From Paracoccaceae bacterium (GTDB lineage: Bacteria; Pseudomonadota; Alphaproteobacteria; Rhodobacterales; Rhodobacteraceae), in contig JALHOL010000007.1 of NCBI GenBank assembly GCA_022843025.1, positions 62,001 to 126,000 on the forward strand: a stretch of DNA of 64,000 nucleotides, written 5' to 3'. Both the position numbers and the translations under genes were made by a program. How positions within the stretch are numbered: the stretch's first letter is position 1; every line of letters starts with the position of its first letter. A model generated the notes under the pieces. The model searched no databases and was not told where the DNA came from. It worked only from the letters and a program-made list of their open reading frames with translations. Shown here piece after piece: positions 55,926 to 63,820 of the stretch.

Positions 55926-57137
55926 ATGTATCGTGTCTCACCCTTTGTTCGACGCTTTGCCTGGGCGCTTTTGGGCGGTGCCGCCATAGCGACGGTTTGG
56001 GTGAACCTGTCGCCGGGCAGTTATTACGATGCGATGGAATACCGTCTGATCGATCTGGCAAAACCGAACTGGATCGCGGGCGACAGTTTGGTCATCTCAC
56101 CGATGACTGTGGCGTCAGAACTGTTGATGGCCTTCTTTCTGTTCTTTGTGGGCAAGGAGCTGTGGGAGGCGCTGGTCCTGCAACGCGGCGCCCTGTCCGG
56201 ACGGCGGGCGTTGCTTCCCGCAGGGGCCGTGCTGGGCGGAAGTGTTGGCGCCATCCTTTTCTGGCTGATCCATTCCGCGCTGTTCGCGGCTGAGGAATGG
56301 GTGTCTTGGGGCGCAGGTTGGCCGGTGCCCATCGGATCAGAGATCGTGCTGGGCTATGTCGCCGGACGGATGGTGTTCGGCGCGGGCCATCCGGCGCTGC
56401 ATCTGCTGCTGCTGATTTCCATCGCGACGAATATCATCGGAATTCTGCTGCTTGGGCTGGCCTATCCCTATGCCGGGCTGGAATGGCTGTGGCTGTTGTT
56501 GCCGTTGGGTGCATCGCTGGCGGTCTGGCGGTTCTATGGGCAAAGCCCGCAAGCAGGCGAGTCCGAGCGCGAAAGACGGCGCGGTCTGGCGCTGTGGCCG
56601 TATCTGCTGGCGGGCCTGCTGTCCTGGATCGGGGTGGTTGCGGCAGGGCTACCCGGGGCTTTGGGCTTGTTGCCGATCATCCCGGCCATTCCCCATGCCG
56701 ATCGCGCCTTTGGCCTGTTCGCCGAGGCCGAAGAATATCTGCATGATCCGCTGAACCGGCTCGCGCATCTACTGGTGAAGCCGCTGTCGGTGATGCTGTT
56801 CCTGTTTGGCCTTTCGCGCGGGGGGATTGACCTTGCCGCGCTGGCCCCGACCACCGGCACCGTTTTGGCGGCCTTGTGGATTGGCAAGCCGGTTGGCCTG
56901 TTCCTTGGCGCATTGGCCGCCGCGCGGTTGTTCCGTCTGCCGATGCCGGCGGGTATCCGAATTCGCGATCTGCTGCTGGTCGCGGTGATTTCCGGCATGG
57001 GCTTTACCGCGCCCTTGCTGGCGTTGGACACCGCCCTGCCCGGCGGCGCGATGACCGAGGCGGCACGCCTTGGCCTTGCGCTGTCATTACTGGCCTGGCC
57101 GGCTGCCATCCTTATGTCACGGATCGTTGCGCGGTGA
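55926..57137 (+). CDS. NhaA-family antiporter homologue lacking the ion-binding aspartates
   Basis: A ~403-aa protein with about eleven or twelve membrane segments that can be followed along NhaA. LLMAFFLFFVGKELWEALVL matches the LMAVFFLLVGLE region, GWPVPIGSEIVLG the P-TATDIAF helix, and LAALWIGKPVGLFLGAL the helix with the conserved Lys (K321). The catalytic Asp-Asp pair is replaced by T168-N169 (LISIATNIIGILL), and the TDI aspartate by E139. It is therefore unlikely to be a standard 2H+/Na+ exchanger. The start at 55926 (MYRVSPFVRRFAW) fits NhaA; the open frame upstream is mostly antisense to the glycosylase gene. Confidence 0.85.
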   Translation: MYRVSPFVRRFAWALLGGAAIATVWVNLSPGSYYDAMEYRLIDLAKPNWIAGDSLVISPMTVASELLMAFFLFFVGKELWEALVLQRGALSGRRALLPAGAVLGGSVGAILFWLIHSALFAAEEWVSWGAGWPVPIGSEIVLGYVAGRMVFGAGHPALHLLLLISIATNIIGILLLGLAYPYAGLEWLWLLLPLGASLAVWRFYGQSPQAGESERERRRGLALWPYLLAGLLSWIGVVAAGLPGALGLLPIIPAIPHADRAFGLFAEAEEYLHDPLNRLAHLLVKPLSVMLFLFGLSRGGIDLAALAPTTGTVLAALWIGKPVGLFLGALAAARLFRLPMPAGIRIRDLLLVAVISGMGFTAPLLALDTALPGGAMTEAARLGLALSLLAWPAAILMSRIVAR

Positions 57138-57378
57138 GGCCGGGTTTGGCCGTTATTGATGCATCGTTCAGGAAACAGTGCCACGATTTCTTGAACCATT
57201 GTCAGGTGCCCGTCGATTCCGACATAATGTCGCCCAAAACGGGCGCTAGGCGGCAAGGCAAGGCGCATACGTCAGCCCGGAGCACCGCCGTCGCAAGACG
57301 GGGGCGACATTCGGGAAACGGTCCGGAAAGACGGGCAATGAGGCAGACGACACGGTCTTTGGCAGGGGAAGGGCAGGA

Positions 57379-58038
57379 ATGATCGAGTTCGACAACGTCT
57401 CGAAGTCCTTCTGGACAGGCAAGACGCGTAAGGTGATCCTCGATCAGGCCACGTTCCGCGTGGAACTTGGCAATTCTTTGGGCATTCTGGCCCCGAACGG
57501 CACCGGCAAGACCACCATAATCAACATGATGGCCGGGCTGGAACAACCCGACGAAGGCACGATCAAGCGGTCGTCCCGCATCTCTTTTCCGCTGGGGTTC
57601 ATGGGCGGGGTCGTTAACCGCCACAGTGCGACGGAAAACTCGCGCTACATCGCCCGCCTTTATGGGCTTGACCCTGATTATGTTGAAAGCTTCTGCCGTT
57701 GGCTCTGCGGGATCGGCGAGTATTTCGACATGCCGGTCGGCACTTACTCGTCAGGGATGCGGGGGCGGTTCTCCTTTGCCTTGCTCCTTGCCTTGGAGTT
57801 TGACATCTACCTGATTGATGAAGGTATGCCCGGAACCACGGATGCCGACTTCAACCGCAAGGCAGGATCCATCCTGCGCCAACGCCTGCGCGATGCGACC
57901 GTGATCGTGGTGTCGCATCAGGCCTCAACACTTGAAAAATTCTGTCGCTCCGCCGCCGTTCTGATGAACGGTCGGCTGCACATGTTCGACACCCTCGAAG
58001 AAGCGAAACGGCTGTATAATTATGAAACTCAAGGTTAA
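57379..58038 (+). CDS. kpsT: Capsule polysaccharide ABC exporter ATPase KpsT
   Basis: A 219-aa ATPase of the group-2 capsule/O-antigen exporter type. Walker A is GILAPNGTGKTTIINMMAGL. The signature region is GTYSSGMRGRFSFALLLALE, Walker B FDIYLIDEGMPG and the H-loop VIVVSHQ. The 241 bp upstream hold no visible gene and presumably the promoter. The kpsE start overlaps its end by 17 nt. The permease KpsM is not next to it. Confidence 0.93.
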   Translation: MIEFDNVSKSFWTGKTRKVILDQATFRVELGNSLGILAPNGTGKTTIINMMAGLEQPDEGTIKRSSRISFPLGFMGGVVNRHSATENSRYIARLYGLDPDYVESFCRWLCGIGEYFDMPVGTYSSGMRGRFSFALLLALEFDIYLIDEGMPGTTDADFNRKAGSILRQRLRDATVIVVSHQASTLEKFCRSAAVLMNGRLHMFDTLEEAKRLYNYETQG

Positions 58039-59776
58039 GCGGTACAATACACGCCGTCCCGAGCCGCTGCCGGATCCGGTCGCGGCCCAACCGGTGCCAT
58101 CGCGGCCCGTGCAGCGGCCGATGCCCACCCCGGTTACGCCGATGGGCGATTTCCGGCAGGTGGAGTCTGACCGCCCGGCCCAAGCCCCATCCTCGATGGG
58201 GGCCGATGAGGCGCTTTTTGCGCAAGCCGAGGATGGTTTTGGCGCGATCCCCTTTCCGACCGCCGCAGTCTCCACGCAAGGGGCGGCGAATGCCGTTTCC
58301 TCGCCGTCTGAGGCGGCGTCGGCCACCGATCTGGACGCCATTCGCCGCGAAGGGCTGACGGGCCGCCAGTTGCGCCTTGCCCGCCGCATGGCCCAGAAAT
58401 ACGGCCTGCCCGCCACATCGGATTTTGACGCCGTGCGCCTGTTGCGCCAGGCCGGGCTGGACCCGTTCCGCGCCAACCCTGTGGTCGAGATCGTCGCCGA
58501 GGACGCAGAAGGTGATGCGGGCCAGCCACCGCAGCGGGCGGGGTCCATGATGCCTGTCCCCGCGGGTGCGCGCCTGCCCCAGACGATCAAGCCCGTGAAG
58601 ATGCCCGCGCAGGGCGAAGAGGTGAACCACGCGGCTGAAATCCTGAAGATGCAGCAGGATCTGGCCCGCCGCCGCCGCCGCCGGTCGATGCTGATGATGG
58701 CGCGGCTGTTCTTCTTTGTGATCCTGCCCACTTTTCTGGCGGGCTTCTATTACTATCGCATTGCCACGCCGCTTTACGCTACAAAGACGGAATTCGTGAT
58801 CCAGCAGGCCATGCCGCAACAGGCCTCCGGCAGTTCGCTTGGCGGGCTGGCCAGCACGCCAATGGCCAATATGCAGGACTCGATCACGGTGCAGGGTTAT
58901 CTGCAATCGCGTGATGCCATGCTGCGCCTGGATCAGGATATCGGGTTCCGCAACGTGTTTGCGGCCCCCGACATCGACCCGATTCAGCGTCTGGCCCCCG
59001 ACGCTACGAATGAGGCGGCCTACAAGATCTATCAGCGCAATGTCCGCGTGTCCTATGACCCGACGGAGGGCATCATCCGGATGGAGGTGATCGCCCCCGA
59101 TCCCGAGGTTTCGGTCCGCTTTGCCGATGCGCTGATCGGCTATGCCGAAGAGCAGGTCGATCAATTGACCCAGCGCCTTCGCGAAGACGCAATGAAGGGC
59201 GCCCGCGAAAGCTATACCGAGGCCGAAACCGCCCTGCTGGAGGCCCGCCAGCGCGCCGTCACCTTGCAGGAAACCTTCAAGGTGTTGTCGTCCGAAGTGG
59301 AGGTCAGCCTGATTACCGGCCAGATCGGCCAGTTGGAAGGGCAGTTGACCGCGGACCGCCTGTCGCTGGCGCAGATGGAGTCGAACGCCACGCCGAACCA
59401 AGCACGGATGGAGCCGCTGAAACGCCGCATCGCTACGCTGGAAAGCGAGATCGCTCTGCTGCGGTCAAAGCTGGTGGAGGAAGACAGTTCCGGCCAATCA
59501 CTGGCCCGGGTGCAATCCGAATTGGCCATCGCGCAAGCGGATGCCGATACCCGCCAGATGATGCTGTCGCAATCGCTGCAATCCATGGAAACGGCGCGGA
59601 TCGAGGCCAATCGTCAGGCGCGCTATATATCACTCTCGGTCGCCCCCGTGGCCCCGGACGAGGCGACCTATCCCCGCGCATTCGAGAATACGATGGTGGC
59701 GATGATGATCTTCGCCGGTATATACCTCATCCTGTCGATGACCGCGGCAATCCTGCGCGAACAGGTCTCGGCCTGA
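58022..59776 (+). CDS. kpsE: KpsE-type capsule export copolymerase with long cytoplasmic N-terminus
   Basis: A 584-aa inner-membrane protein. Residues 1 to ~220 are cytoplasmic: a Pro/Ala-rich stretch, then a compact module (EGLTGRQLRLARRMAQKYGL, then DFDAVRLLRQAGLDPFR). A membrane segment follows (LFFFVILPTFLAGFYYYRI, ~235-255). Next come the Wzz/KpsE periplasmic domain and a coiled coil (about 385-520), and then a final membrane segment (MVAMMIFAGIYLILSM). It links KpsMT to the outer-membrane exporter. Classical KpsE is ~380 aa, so the N-terminal ~200 residues are an addition. Confidence 0.88.
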   Translation: MKLKVKRYNTRRPEPLPDPVAAQPVPSRPVQRPMPTPVTPMGDFRQVESDRPAQAPSSMGADEALFAQAEDGFGAIPFPTAAVSTQGAANAVSSPSEAASATDLDAIRREGLTGRQLRLARRMAQKYGLPATSDFDAVRLLRQAGLDPFRANPVVEIVAEDAEGDAGQPPQRAGSMMPVPAGARLPQTIKPVKMPAQGEEVNHAAEILKMQQDLARRRRRRSMLMMARLFFFVILPTFLAGFYYYRIATPLYATKTEFVIQQAMPQQASGSSLGGLASTPMANMQDSITVQGYLQSRDAMLRLDQDIGFRNVFAAPDIDPIQRLAPDATNEAAYKIYQRNVRVSYDPTEGIIRMEVIAPDPEVSVRFADALIGYAEEQVDQLTQRLREDAMKGARESYTEAETALLEARQRAVTLQETFKVLSSEVEVSLITGQIGQLEGQLTADRLSLAQMESNATPNQARMEPLKRRIATLESEIALLRSKLVEEDSSGQSLARVQSELAIAQADADTRQMMLSQSLQSMETARIEANRQARYISLSVAPVAPDEATYPRAFENTMVAMMIFAGIYLILSMTAAILREQVSA

Positions 59777-59784
59777 GGAACAAG

Positions 59785-60615
59785 ATGAGAGAAGTCGAAA
59801 TCGGCGGGCTGTCCGTCAGCAATGACAGCCCGCTTCTGGTAATCGCTGGCCCTTGCCAGTTGGAAAGCCTGGATCACGCCCAGATGATTGCGGGCAAAAT
59901 GGCCGAGGCCTGTGCCAAGGCCGGCGCGCAATACGTGTTCAAGGCCAGCTATGACAAGGCGAACCGCACCTCGCTCAAAGGGCGTCGCGGCTTGGGGATT
60001 GATGCGGGGTTGAAGGTGCTTGAAGCCGTGCGCGCAATGGGCATGCCGGTACTGACCGACATCCACGATGCCGAACAGGCACGGCTTGCCGCGCAAGTGG
60101 TGGACGTGATCCAGATCCCCGCCTTCCTGTGCCGCCAGACCGATCTGCTGATCGCGGCAGGCGAAACCGGCGCGGTGGTCAACATCAAGAAAGGCCAGTT
60201 TCTGGCCCCTTGGGACATGGCCAATGTCGCGGAAAAGGTCGCCTCTACGGGCAACCACAAGATTCTGCTGACCGAACGGGGGGCCAGCTTCGGCTATAAC
60301 ACGCTGGTCGCGGACATGCGGTCGCTTCCCACCATGGCACGGACCGGCTGGCCCGTGATCATGGATGCCACCCATTCTGTGCAACAGCCGGGCGGTCAGG
60401 GCAATTCGTCAGGCGGGCAGCGCGAATTCGCCCCGGTCATGGCCCGCTGCGCGGTGGCCATCGGCATCGCCGGCGTGTTCATCGAAACGCATGAAGCCCC
60501 GGACACCGCCCCGTCCGACGGGCCCAACATGATCCCGCTCGATCAGATGCCTGCGCTGATCGACAGCCTCATGGCCTTTGACCGGCTGGCCAAGGCCAAT
60601 CCCCTTCGCGTCTGA
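59785..60615 (+). CDS. kdsA: 3-deoxy-8-phosphooctulonate (Kdo-8-P) synthase
   Basis: A 276-aa enzyme condensing PEP and arabinose-5-phosphate for Kdo, which is needed for lipid A core and for capsule linkers. Motifs are VIAGPCQLES, FKASYDKANRTSLKG, TDIHDAEQARLAAQ, IKKGQFLAPWDM, TERGASFGYNTLV and DATHSVQQPGG. No cysteine occupies the ...IAGPCQ zinc position beyond the PC of GPCQ, so the metal class needs alignment. It follows kpsE by 8 nt and shares its transcript. Confidence 0.96.
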   Translation: MREVEIGGLSVSNDSPLLVIAGPCQLESLDHAQMIAGKMAEACAKAGAQYVFKASYDKANRTSLKGRRGLGIDAGLKVLEAVRAMGMPVLTDIHDAEQARLAAQVVDVIQIPAFLCRQTDLLIAAGETGAVVNIKKGQFLAPWDMANVAEKVASTGNHKILLTERGASFGYNTLVADMRSLPTMARTGWPVIMDATHSVQQPGGQGNSSGGQREFAPVMARCAVAIGIAGVFIETHEAPDTAPSDGPNMIPLDQMPALIDSLMAFDRLAKANPLRV

Positions 60616-60643
60616 AGCGACGCGGCCAAGCCGAGTGATCGCC

Positions 60644-60664
60644 GAGGGGGCGCAGAGCCCCCTC
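60644..60664. terminator. Bidirectional hairpin after kdsA
   Basis: GAGGGGGC-GCAGA-GCCCCCTC, an 8-bp perfect stem, followed by TGACTTTTCGAAGAAAAATCG. It lies between the convergent kdsA and the following minus-strand gene. Confidence 0.75.
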
Positions 60665-60687
60665 TGACTTTTCGAAGAAAAATCGCT

Positions 60688-61314
60688 TTAGGCCGGGTGA
60701 CCTGCGGCATCCGTAGCAGCAGTGGGATGCAGCACGGGCGCCCAGCCTGCGCGCATCACTGCCACCAACGGCGCGGGCGTCAGCACCGTTACATGGCCCT
60801 CGGGCAGCGGGCTTGCCGCGCCATATCCATCCGGCTGCCAGCGCAGCACCTGCGCCGCCAGCACCAGATGCGGCGCATCATTGATCAGCACCATCGTGCC
60901 ATCAGGCAAGTCGCGCGCCTGCGCCGCATAGTGCCGTTGCCCCCGGCCATCCAGCCGCGCGGCGTGAAGGCTGCGGTCAATCTCGGCGGCCTTCATCGGC
61001 CCGAAAACGCCCGCCCAGGCTGTTTGAAAGGCTTGCCAGACAGGACGGCGGCATTCGGCACAAGGTCGATGCCCGGCAGCACAAGCCACGGCCTCATCCA
61101 GAAAGAAGAGCTCCGTATACTTGCCAGGCGCCATCAGGCTGCGCCTGCGCCCATTGAAGGACAGCGCACAGGTGATCCAGTTGCGATGCCGCCACCGTGC
61201 AGCGGCAAGACGCCCCTCCGCATCATGCAGACAGCCGCGATTGCCCATGAACAGACCCCGCGCCGGATCGGCCACGATCTCACCCGTCGGCCAGACTCGA
61301 TTCTGTCGCACCAT
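60688..61314 (-). CDS. Conserved hypothetical protein with GHRPCAECRR motif
   Basis: A 208-aa protein beginning MVRQNRVWPTGEIVADPARG and MGNRGCLHD, with a basic centre (ALSFNGRRRSLMAPGKYTEL) and AAGHRPCAECRRPVW. The His/Cys cluster suggests metal binding or a nuclease-like fold, but this is not proven. I recall homologues in Rhodobacteraceae only as hypothetical proteins. It starts inside the stop of the flavoprotein gene (TGATG), so the two are coupled. Confidence 0.8.
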   Translation of the reverse strand: MVRQNRVWPTGEIVADPARGLFMGNRGCLHDAEGRLAAARWRHRNWITCALSFNGRRRSLMAPGKYTELFFLDEAVACAAGHRPCAECRRPVWQAFQTAWAGVFGPMKAAEIDRSLHAARLDGRGQRHYAAQARDLPDGTMVLINDAPHLVLAAQVLRWQPDGYGAASPLPEGHVTVLTPAPLVAVMRAGWAPVLHPTAATDAAGHPA

Positions 61315-62492
61315 CAGGCCACCTGCCCCGCCACCCAGCCAGACGACCAGGCCCATTGAAAATTGTAACCGCCCAGCCAGCCGGTCACGTCCACGACCTC
61401 GCCTACAAAATACAGCCCCGGCACCGACTTCGCCGCCATCGTCCGTGCGTTCAGTGCATCGGTATCGACGCCGCCCAAGGTGACCTCGGCCGTGCGATAG
61501 CCTTCGGATCCGACCGGCCGCAATTGCCAGCCGGTAACCTGCCCCGCCACCTGTTCCAACGCGGCGCGGGGCATTTCCGCCAGCGGGCCGCCTGCCCCGG
61601 CCTGTGCCTCGATCAGGCGGGCAAGCTTCTCTGGCACCAGCTTTCCCAATGCCGTGCGCAAGGCAGCACGCCCCGCCGCCTGTTTTTCTGCCTTCAGGAA
61701 CGCCGCCACATCCTGCCCCGGCGCCAGGTTCAGGCTGATCGCTTCTCCTTCGCGCCAATAGGATGAAATCTGCAGGATCGCCGGCCCTGACAGGCCGCGA
61801 TGGGTGAACAGCACCGCTTCATCAAAACCGGTCTTTCCATGGCTTACCCGGCCCTGCAGTGCCACCCCGGCCAGCGGGCGCATCCAATCCAGTTCCTGTT
61901 CGGCAAAGGTCAGTGGCACAAGCGCAGGGCGTGTGTCCACAAGCGGCAGGCCAAAGGATTCGGCGATGCGATAACCATGGCCGGTAGCCCCCATTTTCGG
62001 GATCGACTTGCCGCCCGTCGCCACGATGACCGAGTCCGCGCGCACCGGGCCACGGGCCGTTTCCACCTCAAACCCGTTTGCCACCTGCCGCACCGCACCG
62101 AGGCTGGCCTCAAGCCAAAGCTCCACCCCGGCCGCCGTCATGTCGCGCAGAAGCATGGACACGATCTGCATGGCCGATCCGTCGCAAAAGAGCTGCCCGA
62201 GGGTTTTTTCGTGCCAGGCGATCCCCGCCGCATTGACCCGTGCGATGAAATCCTGCGCCGTATAGCGCCGCAAGGGCGACAGGGCAAAGCGCGGGTTCTT
62301 CCCAAGGAACCGCTCCACCCCCATCCCCGTGTTGGTGAAGTTGCAGCGCCCCCCGCCCGAAATGCGGATCTTCTCACCCGCCGCCTTGGCGTGATCCACA
62401 ACCAGAACGCGGCGGCCCCTGCGACCCGCCTCGATGGCCGCGAACATACCTGCCGCGCCCGCCCCCAGAACCATGACATCCGTCTTGTGCAT
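61314..62492 (-). CDS. BaiN/HI0933-type FAD-dependent oxidoreductase
   Basis: A 392-aa flavoprotein. The FAD motif is VMVLGAGAAGMFAAIEAGRR at the N-terminus. ISGGGRCNFTN, VIVATGGKSIPKMGATGHGY and THRGLSGPAILQISSYW are family signatures, and the C-terminal FAD motif is GLYFVGEVVDVTGWLGGYNF. The family (YhiN/HI0933) includes BaiN bile-acid reductase; its physiological substrate in alphaproteobacteria is unknown. The neighbouring hypothetical gene is translationally coupled. Confidence 0.93.
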   Translation of the reverse strand: MHKTDVMVLGAGAAGMFAAIEAGRRGRRVLVVDHAKAAGEKIRISGGGRCNFTNTGMGVERFLGKNPRFALSPLRRYTAQDFIARVNAAGIAWHEKTLGQLFCDGSAMQIVSMLLRDMTAAGVELWLEASLGAVRQVANGFEVETARGPVRADSVIVATGGKSIPKMGATGHGYRIAESFGLPLVDTRPALVPLTFAEQELDWMRPLAGVALQGRVSHGKTGFDEAVLFTHRGLSGPAILQISSYWREGEAISLNLAPGQDVAAFLKAEKQAAGRAALRTALGKLVPEKLARLIEAQAGAGGPLAEMPRAALEQVAGQVTGWQLRPVGSEGYRTAEVTLGGVDTDALNARTMAAKSVPGLYFVGEVVDVTGWLGGYNFQWAWSSGWVAGQVA

Positions 62493-62553
62493 GGCTTTCC
62501 CTAACCGCTTGGAACGGGCGGCACAATCATGCTGAAATTCCGCTCACACCCTC

Positions 62554-62581
62554 TTGCACCCCCCCCCGGCCTTCGCTAAAC
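62554..62581 (+). promoter_or_regulatory. Candidate promoter of tRNA-Gln
   Basis: TTGCAC (62554-62559), a 16-bp C-rich spacer, then CTAAAC (62576-62581), ending 13 bp before the mature tRNA. Moderate match to sigma-70 boxes. Confidence 0.45.
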
Positions 62582-62594
62582 ACCGCCGCACGGT

Positions 62595-62669
62595 TGGGGC
62601 GTCGCCAAGTGGTAAGGCATCGGTTTTTGGTACCGACATACCTAGGTTCGAATCCTAGCGCCCCAGCCA
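62595..62669 (+). tRNA. tRNA-Gln (anticodon TTG)
   Basis: A complete cloverleaf. The acceptor stem TGGGGCG pairs with CGCCCCA (62659-62665), then the discriminator G and an encoded CCA. The anticodon stem TCGGT/ACCGA carries loop TTTTGGT with anticodon TTG. The T-arm is CCTAGG-TTCGAAT-CCTAG. A CACGAAC-AGC-GTTCGTG hairpin follows at 62672-62688. Sequence immediately downstream drops in GC and carries gene fragments, as is common where a tRNA serves as an integration site. Confidence 0.96.
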
Positions 62670-62819
62670 GCCACGAACAGCGTTCGTGTCAAAAATTCTT
62701 TCTTATACTTTATCGATGACAAGCCGCTACGGGTGCCCCAAGGGCTGCCCCAGAGGTTGACCTAATCTAGCCGATGAAGAAGGTTGCACGAACAGCGAGT
62801 TTTCCACTGACAGGCTTTA

Positions 62820-63203
62820 ATGAGACAGCTTTTCGTTGCTTTCAACGACCTTGATCCAGACGGCATCGCAGAGATTCTCTCCATCGGGGAACTCTGGTGC
62901 CGTAACTCGTCGGCAAATCAATCTTCTCTTCAGCATTTGGCGAGCAAGGGGGTCTTGCATGCCAGTCCTGGAGAGGTATCGAGCTTCTCAGAAACGGCAA
63001 GCTTGCGGAGCGTTTTACACGACATTCTTTTGCATTACGGACCCGAAAAAACATCCGGGCCATTCTCGGGACCTTTGGAAATGATCAAGGTGATGGGCGT
63101 GCCGTTTGAGCTTTTTTCAACTGAGTTGCTGGACGACTTCGGCCTCGTTGCTCACCTTGATGGTGATCAGGCCGTGCTTAGCAGAAAAAATAGAAAGCCG
63201 TGA
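62820..63203 (+). CDS. Orphan hypothetical ORF next to tRNA-Gln
   Basis: 127 codons from an ATG that follows an in-frame stop, starting MRQLFVAFNDLDPDGIAEIL and ending in a basic tail (SRKNRKP). Its codon use is less GC-rich than the core genes. There is no signal peptide, membrane segment or recognised motif, and only a weak AGG near the start. It is possibly an acquired gene or a remnant of a longer one. Confidence 0.5.
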   Translation: MRQLFVAFNDLDPDGIAEILSIGELWCRNSSANQSSLQHLASKGVLHASPGEVSSFSETASLRSVLHDILLHYGPEKTSGPFSGPLEMIKVMGVPFELFSTELLDDFGLVAHLDGDQAVLSRKNRKP

Positions 63204-63407
63204 TCATGGACCAGCCGCATCGGGATTCAGAGCGGACAGCACCGCAGCGCCGTCAGCATCGGTCAGTGCCTCGCTGATCTCGTGTTGAAGGATGGCGTGG
63301 GGGACTGAGTGCACGCCACCCACATGATCCAGACTGTAGGCGAGGATTGCTTTTCTTAGTCTGGGTAAGGAAAGGACAGGTTCGGGGATGGGTGATAGCG
63401 GGGAGCA
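63204..63407 (-). pseudogene. Coding-like fragment without a start codon
   Basis: A minus-strand frame bounded upstream by TAA (about 63410) and ending in TGA at 63204. It encodes segments such as LRKAILAYSLDHVGGVHSVP and HAILQHEISEALTDADGAAV. GC-biased codons and a protein-like composition suggest the 3' remnant of a gene. No ATG or well-placed GTG/TTG is present. I do not recognise the family. The ~100 bp to its right (63410-63530) are pyrimidine-rich with no coding signal. Confidence 0.4.
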
Positions 63408-63529
63408 TTAGGTATAAGTAATGGAATACCAACAAGAATCCCCCCTCAATCCCAGAGCAGCAGTTCCTCCCTACACACTCCTCCCCCCTAACGATCATAG
63501 GGAACAACCACCCCTCCTGCTCTATCCTC

Positions 63530-63820
63530 CTACCCCTCTATCCGAGCCATGTAGCCCTCCGAGCGGGGAGCCTGTCGCCACGCGATAAAGTCCGCCCGGT
63601 GGTCGGCCTCGATTTCGTCCAGCCCAAGCGCCTCGGTCGACACCGGCAAGGGACGACCAACAATAGCCTCCGACGCCTCGGCCATGACGCGCTTCAGTTC
63701 CCCAACACGGGTATCCGGTCGGTCAGGCGAGACGGAAAGGTGCGGGACGCGCTTGCAGAAGGGATCCGCACAAGTGCGGCCAAAACGCGTTATCGAAACT
63801 TGCTCTGTTTCAGTGGGCCA
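63530..63820 (-). pseudogene. Coding-like C-terminal fragment, second remnant
   Basis: A minus-strand frame of more than 90 codons ending in TAG at 63530. It encodes RFGRTCADPFCKRVPHLSV, then RVGELKRVMAEASEAIVGRP and IEADHRADFIAWRQAP. It has strong third-position GC and no start codon upstream of the internal Met. The first codons overlap the end of the VPLPA-CTERM gene in another frame, so the original 5' part has been lost. The family is unknown; phage or island origin is a guess. Confidence 0.45.

Noticed and set aside
62714-62758. Tiny Cys-rich ORF (MTSRYGCPKGCPRG) after tRNA-Gln
   Set aside because: Fourteen codons with no ribosome site; length and position are explainable by chance.
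63253-63507. 84-codon minus-strand ORF with an ATG
   Set aside because: Composition is not coding-like and it overlaps in another frame the better coding-like fragment ending at 63204.
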